This document shows, in pieces, positions 20,584-28,836 of a stretch of 56,565 bases of DNA (position 1 is the stretch's first letter; every line of letters starts with the position of its first letter). The notes under the pieces are model-generated. The model was not told where the DNA came from. It made no database searches and worked only from the letters and a program-made list of their open reading frames with translations. Origin of the DNA: Erythrobacter sanguineus (GTDB lineage: Bacteria; Pseudomonadota; Alphaproteobacteria; Sphingomonadales; Sphingomonadaceae); contig CAMCUB010000023.1 in the NCBI GenBank assembly GCA_945878845.1, positions 1 through 56,565 on the forward strand. Direction: 5' to 3'. The translations under genes were made by a program, and so were the position numbers.

Positions 20584-21500
20584 TGGCAGGATTTGCCGGG
20601 GCGATGGTCTTGCGGTTTGCCGCTGGGATCATCGCCCCCTTCCTCCTCCTTCTGGCGACCGGGTGCAGCAATGCACCCGATAGCCCGGCAGCCGATCGGG
20701 CCCCGCCCGCTCCGCTGATCTACGAAATCGCTTCGGCCGATGGGTCGGTGGAGGGCTGGATGGTCGGCACCATCCATGCCCTCCCCGCTTTTGCGCAATG
20801 GCGCAGGCCCGCCATCGACACCGCCATCACAAATGCCGACCTGCTGGTGGTCGAGATTGCCGCGCTGGGTGATGGCGCCGCGATTGCCCAGACCTTCGCC
20901 AGCCTCTCCAGCTCCCCCGGCCTGCCGCCGCTCGAACAGCGCCTGAGCCCGGATCTGCGCCCTCGCCTTGCCGCCCTGCTGGCGCGCGGCGATTTCGCCG
21001 CCGGGGAGTTTGCCGCAACCGAGACCTGGGCCGCCGCGCTCACGCTGGCCCGCGTCGATGCGGCGGGCGATCCGGCCAATGGCGTTGACCGCGCACTGAT
21101 CGCCGAGTTCAAGGGCCGCCGGGTACGCGAGCTTGAGGGCGCGCCCGGGCAGCTCGCTATCTTCGACCGCCTGCCCGAGACGCAGCAGCGCGCGATGCTC
21201 GCCGCGGTGGTGAAGGACAGCGCGGCGACGGCCAAGGACCCTGAACGCCTCCAGCGCGCGTGGCTCAAGGGCGATGCCGCCGCAATCGAAGCGGCGACCC
21301 GCGAGGGCGTTCTGGCCGATCCCGGGGTGCGCGAGGCGCTGCTCACCGCGCGCAACCGCCGCTGGGTGGCAGCGCTCGTGCCGCTGCTTGCCGAGGCCCC
21401 CAAGCCGCTGATCGCGGTCGGCACCGCGCATCTCGTGGGGCCCGAGGGGCTTGCCGCCATGCTGGAAGCGCAAGGCTTCCGGGTCAGGCGTATCCCCTAA
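20583..21500 (+). CDS. TraB/GumN family lipoprotein 2
   Basis: A 305-residue paralogue of the gene before it, overlapping by one base. It has a lipoprotein signal: FLLLLATGC with the lipobox Cys at about residue 28, so it is probably membrane anchored. WMVGTIHALP and VGTAHLVG match the TraB/GumN motifs. The first copy is soluble and periplasmic, the second tethered, so the pair may act together in the envelope. The ATG at 20583 has no clear ribosome site and depends on coupling; a second ATG seven codons later is an alternative. Confidence 0.86.
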   Translation: MAGFAGAMVLRFAAGIIAPFLLLLATGCSNAPDSPAADRAPPAPLIYEIASADGSVEGWMVGTIHALPAFAQWRRPAIDTAITNADLLVVEIAALGDGAAIAQTFASLSSSPGLPPLEQRLSPDLRPRLAALLARGDFAAGEFAATETWAAALTLARVDAAGDPANGVDRALIAEFKGRRVRELEGAPGQLAIFDRLPETQQRAMLAAVVKDSAATAKDPERLQRAWLKGDAAAIEAATREGVLADPGVREALLTARNRRWVAALVPLLAEAPKPLIAVGTAHLVGPEGLAAMLEAQGFRVRRIP

Positions 21501-21619
21501 AGCGGTTGCGTTTCAGGCAATCTCTCTCTAAGGGGCCGCGCTTCGATGCTTCCGGTCATCCCTGGAGGCGGTGGCATCGGTGACAACTGCAATCAAACAC
21601 GCATTCGAAAGGCATCCGT

Positions 21620-22222
21620 ATGAGCGAGACTCTTACCCTGCCGGCCGAAGCGCGCGAACGGGCTGGCAAGGGAGCCTCCCGAGCACTTCGCCGCGAAGGT
21701 CGGACCCCTGCTGTCATTTATGGCGGCAAGGAAGAACCCACCATGATCCACGTCGAGCTGAAGGAACTGGTGCGCCAACTCGGCACCGGGCACTTCATGA
21801 ACTCGATCGTCATCATCGAGATCGGTGGCCAGACCGTCCGCACCCTGCCCAAGGATGTCGCCTTCCACCCGGTGACCGACCGTCCGACCCATGTCGACTT
21901 CCTGCGCCTGACCGGCGACAGCAAGGTTGAGGTGTCGGTGCCGGTGGTGTTCGTCAACGAGGAAGCCTCGCCCGGCCTCAAGAAGGGCGGCGTGCTCAAC
22001 ATCGTGCGTCACGAACTCGAACTGCTGTGCCCCAATGCCGACATCCCTGAAGAGATCGAGGTTGATGTCACCGGCAAGGACCTTGGCGATTCGATCCACA
22101 TCAGCGACGTGACCCTGCCCGCAGGCGTGACCAGCGTGATCACCGACCGCGATTTCACCATCGCCACCGTGGTCGCCCCGTCGGGCCTCAAGAGCAGCGA
22201 AGGCGAAGCCGCTTCCGCGTAA
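21620..22222 (+). CDS. rplY: 50S ribosomal protein L25 (general stress protein Ctc type)
   Basis: A 200-residue Ctc-type L25 that binds 5S rRNA. It has the N-terminal L25 domain ([40 protein letters not shown]) and the C-terminal beta domain ([21 protein letters not shown]). The length is normal for the long form. It is followed by a strong terminator and then pth, the usual rplY-pth order. Confidence 0.96.
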   Translation: MSETLTLPAEARERAGKGASRALRREGRTPAVIYGGKEEPTMIHVELKELVRQLGTGHFMNSIVIIEIGGQTVRTLPKDVAFHPVTDRPTHVDFLRLTGDSKVEVSVPVVFVNEEASPGLKKGGVLNIVRHELELLCPNADIPEEIEVDVTGKDLGDSIHISDVTLPAGVTSVITDRDFTIATVVAPSGLKSSEGEAASA

Positions 22223-22247
22223 GCGCTGCGCCATAAACGGCTTTCAG

Positions 22248-22288
22248 AACGCCGGGCTTCCTTTGCGGGAAGTCCGGCGTTTCGTTTT
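22248..22288 (+). terminator. Rho-independent terminator after rplY
   Basis: A stem of about 13 bp (ACGCCGG/CCGGCGT, continued by CTTCC/GGGAAG with one G-U pair) with loop TTTGCG, then TTTCGTTTT. It lies between rplY and pth and should reduce read-through into pth. Confidence 0.8.
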
Positions 22289-22314
22289 GTGTGGGGCGCA
22301 GCTAGGGGAACGTC

Positions 22315-22884
22315 ATGCAGATCTGGGTCGGCCTCGGAAATCCCGGACCGCGCTATGCGCTCCACCGGCACAATGTCGGGTTCATGGCCGTGGACGTTAT
22401 CGCCGACATGCATGACTTTGGCCCAGTGCAGAAGAAGTTCTCCGGCTGGGCGCAGGAGGGGCTGATCGGCGGCGCGAAAGTGCTGCTGCTCAAGCCCGCC
22501 ACCTTCATGAACGAAAGCGGCCGCGCGGTTGGCGAGGTGCTGCGCTTCTACAAGCTCGGCACCGATGCGCTCACCGTCTTCCATGACGAGCTCGATCTTG
22601 CCCCCTTCAAGGTCAAGGTGAAGCAGGGCGGCGGACATGCCGGGCACAATGGCCTGCGGTCGATCGACCAGCATCTGGGTGCAGAGTTCCGCCGCATCCG
22701 GCTCGGCATCGGGCACCCGGGGCACAAGGACCGGGTCAACGGCTACGTCCTCGGCAACTTTGCCAAGGCGGAGGAGGATGACCTTGCCGCAATGCTCGGC
22801 GCAATCGGGGCGGAGGCGGCGTGGCTCGCCAAGGGCGATGACGTGCGCTTCATGAACGATATCGCGCTCAGGATGCAGGGTTAA
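22315..22884 (+). CDS. pth: Peptidyl-tRNA hydrolase
   Basis: A 189-residue Pth that recycles peptidyl-tRNA. The start MQIWVGLGNPGPRYALHRHN carries the catalytic His19, and the conserved KPATFMNESG, HDELDL and KQGGGHAGHNGLRS follow. The length is typical. No gene follows closely on this strand. Confidence 0.97.
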   Translation: MQIWVGLGNPGPRYALHRHNVGFMAVDVIADMHDFGPVQKKFSGWAQEGLIGGAKVLLLKPATFMNESGRAVGEVLRFYKLGTDALTVFHDELDLAPFKVKVKQGGGHAGHNGLRSIDQHLGAEFRRIRLGIGHPGHKDRVNGYVLGNFAKAEEDDLAAMLGAIGAEAAWLAKGDDVRFMNDIALRMQG

Positions 22885-23017
22885 CGAGCCTTAACCATAT
22901 CTGTCCCGTTTCAAAACGCGCCCGACGCGCGCCGGGATGCGCGCGCGGCAATCGGTTATGGCCCCCATCGCGGCGCGGGAAGAGCCCGTGCATTGAGTTA
23001 AACGGGGAACAGTCATC

Positions 23018-23299
23018 ATGCGCAAAACCGATCTTCTGACCAACACCCTCGCGCTCGCGGTGCTGGCCGTGTCGCTCGCCGCTCCGGCGCAGGCGATGAA
23101 GGACAAGCCGAAGGAGCCCATCTCCTCTTCTTCGAGCTCGAGCGGCGGTTCGACCTCGGGTGGCAGCACTTCGGGTAGCAGCAGCTCCTCGAGCGGCGGC
23201 ACCGCCGTTCCCGAACCGGCCACCGCGGCACTGTTCGGCGCGGGCGCGGCTGCGATCCTGCTCGCCAAGCGCCGCCGCCGCGAAGCCGCCAAGGGCTGA
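23018..23299 (+). CDS. Short PEP-CTERM sorting-signal protein
   Basis: A 93-residue exported protein. The signal peptide ends at AAPAQA (about residue 26). A Ser/Gly run of about 35 residues follows, then the PEP-CTERM signal: VPEPATAALFGAGAAAILLA and a basic RRRR end. Such signals are cut by EpsH-type exosortases, linked to exopolysaccharide and biofilm. The exosortase is not in the window. The protein has almost no globular part, so it may be structural or a glycosylated stalk. Confidence 0.85.
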   Translation: MRKTDLLTNTLALAVLAVSLAAPAQAMKDKPKEPISSSSSSSGGSTSGGSTSGSSSSSSGGTAVPEPATAALFGAGAAAILLAKRRRREAAKG

Positions 23300-23353
23300 G
23301 CCCACTCAGCACCGGGGATTGACGGGGGTCACGCAATCGGGGACGGGCGCTCA

Positions 23354-23872
23354 ATGCGCCGCGTCCTCGTCATCGGCCCCTGCGGTTCGGGCAAGAGCAC
23401 CCTTGCCCGCAACCTCGCCCCGCGCCTCGGCCTGCCGCTGGTTCACATGGACCAGCTCGGCTGGCAGGCGGGGTGGGTCGAGACCGAGAAGGCCGAACTC
23501 AATGCCCGCCTCGCCGAGGTCGTCGCGCAGGACGAATGGCTGATCGAGGGCAATTACGGCAGCACCCTCGCGCCCCGGCTCGCGCGGGCGGATACGGTGA
23601 TCTATCTCGATTTCCCGATCCGCCTGTGCCTGTGGCGGCTGGTGAAGCGGATCGTCACCCACCGCGGCCGCTCGCGCCCCGACATGCCCGAAGGCTGTCC
23701 CGAGCGCTTCGATGCGGCCTTCTTCTGGTACGTGTTCAACTGGAACTCGGGCCCCCGCGTGCGCACCGAGGCCAAGCTGGAAGGCTACACCGGCAAGCTG
23801 GTGCGCCTGCGCAATCCCGCCGCGCTGGCCGTGTGGCTGCGCGATCTCGATCCCGGCACCCCCGCTCAGTAG
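23354..23872 (+). CDS. P-loop ATPase, FlaR/adenylate kinase-like
   Basis: A 172-residue protein with a Walker A at the start (VLVIGPCGSGKST, residues 5-17), an HMDQLGWQAGW segment and YLDFPIRLCLWRLVKRIV. It matches the small topology-modulation (FlaR-like) P-loop proteins, whose substrate is unknown. The 3' end overlaps the opposing serine hydrolase gene by a few bases. Confidence 0.82.
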   Translation: MRRVLVIGPCGSGKSTLARNLAPRLGLPLVHMDQLGWQAGWVETEKAELNARLAEVVAQDEWLIEGNYGSTLAPRLARADTVIYLDFPIRLCLWRLVKRIVTHRGRSRPDMPEGCPERFDAAFFWYVFNWNSGPRVRTEAKLEGYTGKLVRLRNPAALAVWLRDLDPGTPAQ

Positions 23873-25023
23873 TCGGCCTCGGGATACTCCCAGCGCCACG
23901 GCATGCCCGTCGGCCCGAGCAGCGCATCGATCAGCTTGGGGAAGCGCCGTTCGGCCCGCACATCGTTGGACATGACCACCACGCAGCGTTGGCCCTTCTC
24001 GAGGCACACCATCATGTTGGCGGTCGAAGCATTGTGGCCGCCCTTGAAGTAGCCCGCCCCCTGCGGACCGTTGAAGGCGATGACGCCGAGGCCCGCGCCG
24101 ATGGCGAAGCGCTCGGCCTCGGGTGCTTCGTCCTGGAGGCTCGGGAACTGGGTGCGCGTGGTGATCGCCATGCTCCCTCGCGCAAACTCTGCGCGCATTG
24201 CGGGCGAGAGGCCGAAGCCGCGCACCATCGCTGCGGCAAGCTGGGCCATGGCCTCGGGCGAGACATCCATCGAGCCCGCCATCCGCACCCGGCTGCGCTC
24301 GTCATGCGGCTCAACCGCGCCGCTCTCGGTCCACCCGTCGGCAAGGTTGGCGGCGAATTCGGGGCGCCACATCAGGCCCACATCCTTGAGCCCCAGCGGC
24401 GCGAACAGATCGGCGGCGACGCCCTCGCCCACGCTTGCGCCGCCATCCCCCTCGAAAGCGAACTGGAGCAGCATGATCCCTTCGCCCGAATAGCCGTAGC
24501 GGCTGGCCGGGTCGAAGTGGAAGCGCAGTTTGCCGTCGGGCTCGAGGAAGGAGAAATTCGCAAACCCGGTCGCGTGGTTCAGCACATGGCGCGGCGTTAT
24601 CACGCGCCACCGCTCGTCCCCCGCAAGGTCGGCCCAATTGCCGTAGGCATCGAGATTGCCATAGTCCGGCAGCGGCTTGGCGAGCCGCGCGGCGAGCGGC
24701 GCATCGAGGTCGATCCGACCGCGCTCCGCCTGCATCGCGGTCCAGTATCCGAACACCGCCTTGGTGAGCGAGGCACCATACATGATCGTCTGCGGCGTGA
24801 GCGGTTCGCCCTTGGCATTGCGCAGGCCGAAAGTCTGGACCGAGCGCACCGCGCCACCATCGATGACCGCAATGGCGAGGCCCTTGGCCCCGCTCGCCTC
24901 CATCGTCTCGCGGGCGAGCGCGGCGATGGTGTCAGGATCGGGCACGGGCACGCTTTCGGCCGCTGCCCCGCTTGCAAGAGCGCTCCACGCCGCCGCGGCC
25001 ATGATCCAGTGACGCTTGCCCAT
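23866..25023 (-). CDS. Class C beta-lactamase-like serine hydrolase
   Basis: A 385-residue exported protein (signal peptide to about residue 23, AAAES). The catalytic SxxK is Ser85-Leu-Thr-Lys88 in MYGASLTK. The second motif is YSG at Tyr178, and FKGGHNAS supplies the third (HxG-like) box. The family includes esterases, D-aminopeptidases and beta-lactamase-fold proteins of unknown substrate; the altered second motif argues against a true AmpC. It is transcribed away from ychF. Confidence 0.86.
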   Translation of the reverse strand: MGKRHWIMAAAAWSALASGAAAESVPVPDPDTIAALARETMEASGAKGLAIAVIDGGAVRSVQTFGLRNAKGEPLTPQTIMYGASLTKAVFGYWTAMQAERGRIDLDAPLAARLAKPLPDYGNLDAYGNWADLAGDERWRVITPRHVLNHATGFANFSFLEPDGKLRFHFDPASRYGYSGEGIMLLQFAFEGDGGASVGEGVAADLFAPLGLKDVGLMWRPEFAANLADGWTESGAVEPHDERSRVRMAGSMDVSPEAMAQLAAAMVRGFGLSPAMRAEFARGSMAITTRTQFPSLQDEAPEAERFAIGAGLGVIAFNGPQGAGYFKGGHNASTANMMVCLEKGQRCVVVMSNDVRAERRFPKLIDALLGPTGMPWRWEYPEADY

Positions 25024-25146
25024 CCCGCTCTCCCATCCACGCCATCGCTATCGCGCCTGACCCCGCAAGTCCATCGCGCGCCTCTAGCCATCGCCCCCCC
25101 TCCCCGCTAAGGGCGGCGCTTTCCAGATAACCAAGAGACAATCATC

Positions 25147-26247
25147 ATGGGTTTCCGTTGCGGGATCGTCGGCCTGCCGAACGTCGGCAAGTCCACTCTG
25201 TTCAATGCGCTAACCGAGACGCAGGCCGCGCAGGCGGCCAACTATCCCTTCTGCACCATCGAGCCCAATGTCGGCCAGGTCGCGGTGCCGGACGAGCGCC
25301 TCCAGAAGATCGCCGCGATCGGCAAGAGCGCCAAGATCATCGAGACCCAGCTTGGCTTCGTCGACATCGCCGGGCTCGTGAAGGGCGCGAGCAAGGGCGA
25401 GGGCCTTGGCAACCAGTTCCTCGGCAATATCCGCGAGGTTGACGCGGTCGTCCACGTGCTGCGCTGCTTCGAGGATGACGACATCCAGCACGTCGCCAAC
25501 AAGGTCGATCCCATTGCCGACGCCGAAGTGGTCGAGACCGAGCTGATGCTGTCCGACCTCGAAAGCCTTGAGAAGCGCGTTCCGGCCGCCGCCAAGCGCG
25601 GCGCTGCGGGCGACAAGGAGGCCAAGGCGATGGCAAGCGTGCTCGGCCAGGCGCTCGAGCTGCTGCGCGAGGGCAAGCCTGCCCGCCTCACCGTGCCGGG
25701 CGACGAGGAGGAGGCGCGGCTGTTCAAGCAGGCCCAGCTGCTCACCGCCAAGCCCGTCCTCTACGTCTGCAACGTCGCCGAGGAAGACGCGGCGGAGGGC
25801 AATGACCTGTCCGCCAAGGTCTTCGCCAAGGCGGCGGCCGAGGGCGCGCAGGCGGTGGTCGTCTCGGCTGCGATCGAAGCCGAGCTGGTGACCATGCCGG
25901 TGGAAGACCGGGGCGAATTCCTCGAAGCCCTCGGCCTCACCGAAAGCGGCCTCGCCCGCGTGATCCGCGCCGGATACAAGCTGCTTGGCCTCAAGACCTT
26001 CTTCACCGTCGGCCCCAAGGAAGCCCGCGCCTGGACCTTCCATGACGGCGCCAGAGCACCGCAGGCCGCAGGCGAAATCCACACCGACTTCGAACGCGGT
26101 TTCATCCGCGCCGAGACCATCGCCTATGACGACTACGTCGCGCTCGGCGGCGAGGCAGGCGCGAAGGAAGCGGGCAAGCTGCGGCAGGAAGGCAAGGAAT
26201 ACGTAGTGCAGGACGGCGACATCCTGCTCTTCAAGTTCAACGTCTGA
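25147..26247 (+). CDS. ychF: Ribosome-binding ATPase YchF
   Basis: A 366-residue Obg-family protein that prefers ATP. It has the P-loop GLPNVGKST, AANYPFCTIEPN, DIAGLVKGASKGEGLGNQFL and a C-terminal TGS-like domain (GPKEARAWTFHDG ... ADQ-like IHTDFERGFIRAE). It binds ribosomes and takes part in translation and stress response. Length and order of motifs are standard, and it stands alone. Confidence 0.97.
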   Translation: MGFRCGIVGLPNVGKSTLFNALTETQAAQAANYPFCTIEPNVGQVAVPDERLQKIAAIGKSAKIIETQLGFVDIAGLVKGASKGEGLGNQFLGNIREVDAVVHVLRCFEDDDIQHVANKVDPIADAEVVETELMLSDLESLEKRVPAAAKRGAAGDKEAKAMASVLGQALELLREGKPARLTVPGDEEEARLFKQAQLLTAKPVLYVCNVAEEDAAEGNDLSAKVFAKAAAEGAQAVVVSAAIEAELVTMPVEDRGEFLEALGLTESGLARVIRAGYKLLGLKTFFTVGPKEARAWTFHDGARAPQAAGEIHTDFERGFIRAETIAYDDYVALGGEAGAKEAGKLRQEGKEYVVQDGDILLFKFNV

Positions 26248-26280
26248 TCCCGGACCGGCAGGCCCAAGGGCGCGCCTGTT

Positions 26281-26311
26281 GGAGACAATGAGACACAGCA
26301 TAAAGGCAAAC
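26281..26311 (+). repeat. TGAGACA-containing intergenic repeat, copy 2
   Basis: GGAGACAATGAGACACAGC then ATAAAGGCAAAC, the same block order as at 14924-14957. It lies between ychF and the nucleotide pyrophosphatase, 175 bases before that gene. Orientation relative to the next gene differs between the copies, which favours a dispersed repeat over a shared promoter. Confidence 0.5.
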
Positions 26312-26485
26312 TTTTGTCCGCCCCTGCCGCTTGCCCCCGACCAGGCCGCGCGCAGGGAATGGCGGGACATGCGTTCATGCCGCTTTCGTAACCCTGCGGG
26401 CCGTCTGTAGGAAAGCGGCAATTGCCCATCATCGCGCGGGGCTGCCGTCTCGCCTTTGTCTTGCACCATCGCTAGAGCGCGCGTC

Positions 26486-27691
26486 ATGCGCACCATCCTT
26501 GCCCTGATCGCCCTCTGGTTCCTCCCCGTTGCCTTGGCCGCGAAGGAGGCCCCCCGCCCCGTCACCGTGCTGGTCGGGATCGACGGGTTCCGCGCCGATT
26601 ATCTGGAGCGCGGGGTCACCCCCCGCTTGGCCGCGCTGGCGAAGCAGGGTGCCACCGGCCCGATGCGGCCGAGCTTCCCGACCAAGACCTTTCCCAACCA
26701 CTTCGCGCTCGTCACCGGCTACCGGCCCGACCGCAGCGGGATCGTCGGCAATTCGATGATCGACCCGCGCCGTCCGGGCGTGATGTTCAGCCTCGGCAAG
26801 GCGGGGCAGGCGCTTGACCCCTTCTGGTGGGACGAAGCCGAGCCGGTCTGGATCACCGCCGAAAAGGCGGGACTGCGCGCCGCGACGATGTTCTGGCCGG
26901 GCAGCGAAGTCGCCATTCAAGGCCGCCGGTCGTCCGACTGGATGCGCTTCGACCAGAACGTCTCGAACGTGCAGCGCGTGAATACCATGCTCGACTGGCT
27001 GCGGCGTCCGGCGAGCATCCGCCCCGCTTTTGCCACGGTCTATTTCGACACGGTCGACACCGCTGGCCACCGCTTCGGCCCCGACAGCGCGGAAGTGAAC
27101 GCGGCGCTGGCCGAGGTCGATGCACGGATCGGCGAGCTGCTCGATGGCGCGGCAAAGCTCGGCGTGGCGGTCAACTGGGTGATCGTCGCCGATCACGGGA
27201 TGCGGCAGACTGACGAGGCGCGCGTGATCCAGCTCGACACGCTGATCGACCGCGCCAGCACGATCGTGGTCGAGGGCGGACCCTATGCCGCGATCGAGCC
27301 TGCCGCCGGTACCGACGAGCGCGTTGCGGCGGCGCTGCTGGTGCCGCACGAACACATGACCTGCACGCGCAAGGAAGACCTGCCCGAGCGCCTCCACTAC
27401 GGGAAGAACCCCCGCGTAGCGGCGATCATCTGCATCGCCGAGCCGGGCTGGACGATCCTCTCGGGCCCCGCGCCCTACCCCGTCACCGGCGGCGCCCACG
27501 GCTACGACAATGCCGATCCCGAGATGCTCGCGCTCTTCATCGCCAGCGGGCCTGCGTTTGCGCGCGGCGAGACGCTCCCGGTGTTCGACAACGTCGCGGT
27601 CGCCGCTTTGCTGCGCGCGGTGCTCGGCCTGCCCGAGGATGCTGCGGCCGACGGGAAGCTGGCAGATGTGAAGGCGGCGCTGCGGCGCTAG
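26486..27691 (+). CDS. Exported nucleotide pyrophosphatase/phosphodiesterase (ENPP-like)
   Basis: A 401-residue member of the alkaline phosphatase superfamily with a signal peptide (to about LAAKEA). The metal and catalytic residues are in VGIDGFRADY, the Thr nucleophile in FPTKTFPNHFALVTG, YFDTVDTAGHRFGP, VIVADHGM and GAHGYDN. This is the pattern of ectonucleotide pyrophosphatases/phosphodiesterases acting on nucleotides or phosphodiesters in the periplasm. The ATG at 26486 is chosen since it begins the signal peptide. Its end overlaps the convergent DUF2167 gene. Confidence 0.9.
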   Translation: MRTILALIALWFLPVALAAKEAPRPVTVLVGIDGFRADYLERGVTPRLAALAKQGATGPMRPSFPTKTFPNHFALVTGYRPDRSGIVGNSMIDPRRPGVMFSLGKAGQALDPFWWDEAEPVWITAEKAGLRAATMFWPGSEVAIQGRRSSDWMRFDQNVSNVQRVNTMLDWLRRPASIRPAFATVYFDTVDTAGHRFGPDSAEVNAALAEVDARIGELLDGAAKLGVAVNWVIVADHGMRQTDEARVIQLDTLIDRASTIVVEGGPYAAIEPAAGTDERVAAALLVPHEHMTCTRKEDLPERLHYGKNPRVAAIICIAEPGWTILSGPAPYPVTGGAHGYDNADPEMLALFIASGPAFARGETLPVFDNVAVAALLRAVLGLPEDAAADGKLADVKAALRR

Positions 27692-28752
27692 CTCGCCGCG
27701 CTCTTCCCCTCGTTCCCGTCCTCGGACTTGGCGAGGCTGAACGTGCCCTGCTCCGCCGCTTCGGCCTCCGCCGACGCATCCGCGCCAGCCTCGGGGCCGG
27801 TCTCGTCGTAGTCGGGCTCCCCATAATAGGGTTCCTCTTCTTGCCTCCGGCCGAAGAGGCGGCCCTTGAAGGCCTGCCACGCCCCTGCGCCGAGCAGCGC
27901 CACGCCGACGAGGATCGGCTTCAGGAACTTCAGAAGGAACACCCCGATCGTGCCGAACAGGCCGAGCTTCTTGGCCACGGCCACCCCTGCGCCCGCAGCG
28001 ATCAGCCCGCCGATGCCATATTCGGCCGCCGCGTCGGTTGCCGGGTCGAAATCGCCGTAGCGCGCGCCGGCATCGAAGCTGGCATGCTGCGCGAACTGCT
28101 TGGCTGCGAGCCGCACTTCGCCGAGCTTGTCCATGCTCGAGATGAGGTTGAGGCTCAGCACGCCGTAGCGCCCCAGCGTGCGGACGTCGTAATTGAGGCC
28201 GTTCTTGTCGCTGTCGCTGAAGCGCAGGTTCTGCGCCCAGACCACCGAGTGGGTCGCCTTGTCATAGACCGGGCGCTCGGCCCAGCCCACCAGTGCGATG
28301 GTCGGATAGCCCGCCTCGGCGCGCGCGGTGTTGGCCTCGTTGGTGCCCTCCTGCATCGCGGTGAGCAGCTCGTCGTAATCGGCGGTGGCGGCGTCTTCAT
28401 CGGAGACATAGCCGGTCTTCTCGAAACTCACGACCGCGCCCCAGGCGTCGCTTGCAGGCGTGCTGCCCTTGGGCATCACCAGCCCCAGCACACCCTCGGC
28501 GGCCTGCGGCGGGTTGCCCCACAGGTTGACGAGGATCTTGGCCGCATCCTCCTTGCCGTAGAAGATATATTCCTCGCCAAGGTCGAGCGTTGCGCGCGCT
28601 TCGGGCAGGCCGACCTTGCCATTGACGGGGTTGAGGCTGTCGAGCAGCTGGGCGACCTCGGGCGGCAACTCGCCCTCGGCCGGAGACTGCGCGGCGACGG
28701 GCACAACGAGAAACGCGGCCAACACCGCGAGCAAAGCTGCAACAAAACGCAT
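27688..28752 (-). CDS. DUF2167 membrane protein
   Basis: A 354-residue protein with a signal peptide (to about VPVAAQ), a large extracytoplasmic domain, and two hydrophobic helices (about residues 243-290). The C-terminal tail is acidic and rich in Glu/Asp/Ala (EEEPYYGEPDYDETGPEAG). The conserved stretches NPPQAAEGVLGLVMPKG, YPTIALVGWAERPVYD and LRFSDSDKNGLNYDVRTLGRYGVLSLN mark DUF2167. No function is established. Confidence 0.87.
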   Translation of the reverse strand: MRFVAALLAVLAAFLVVPVAAQSPAEGELPPEVAQLLDSLNPVNGKVGLPEARATLDLGEEYIFYGKEDAAKILVNLWGNPPQAAEGVLGLVMPKGSTPASDAWGAVVSFEKTGYVSDEDAATADYDELLTAMQEGTNEANTARAEAGYPTIALVGWAERPVYDKATHSVVWAQNLRFSDSDKNGLNYDVRTLGRYGVLSLNLISSMDKLGEVRLAAKQFAQHASFDAGARYGDFDPATDAAAEYGIGGLIAAGAGVAVAKKLGLFGTIGVFLLKFLKPILVGVALLGAGAWQAFKGRLFGRRQEEEPYYGEPDYDETGPEAGADASAEAEAAEQGTFSLAKSEDGNEGKSAAS

Positions 28753-28836
28753 GAACGACCCCCTGGCTGAACGCGAGGCAGCTTAGCCGGGAGGATGCAT
28801 TTGCCAAGCGGATTCTGGGTCGCTGTGACCCGCTGA

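Noticed and set aside
23866..25023. AmpC beta-lactamase resistance gene
   Set aside because: SxxK is present but the YxN box is YSG and the third box is atypical; such core serine hydrolases are common and usually not resistance genes.
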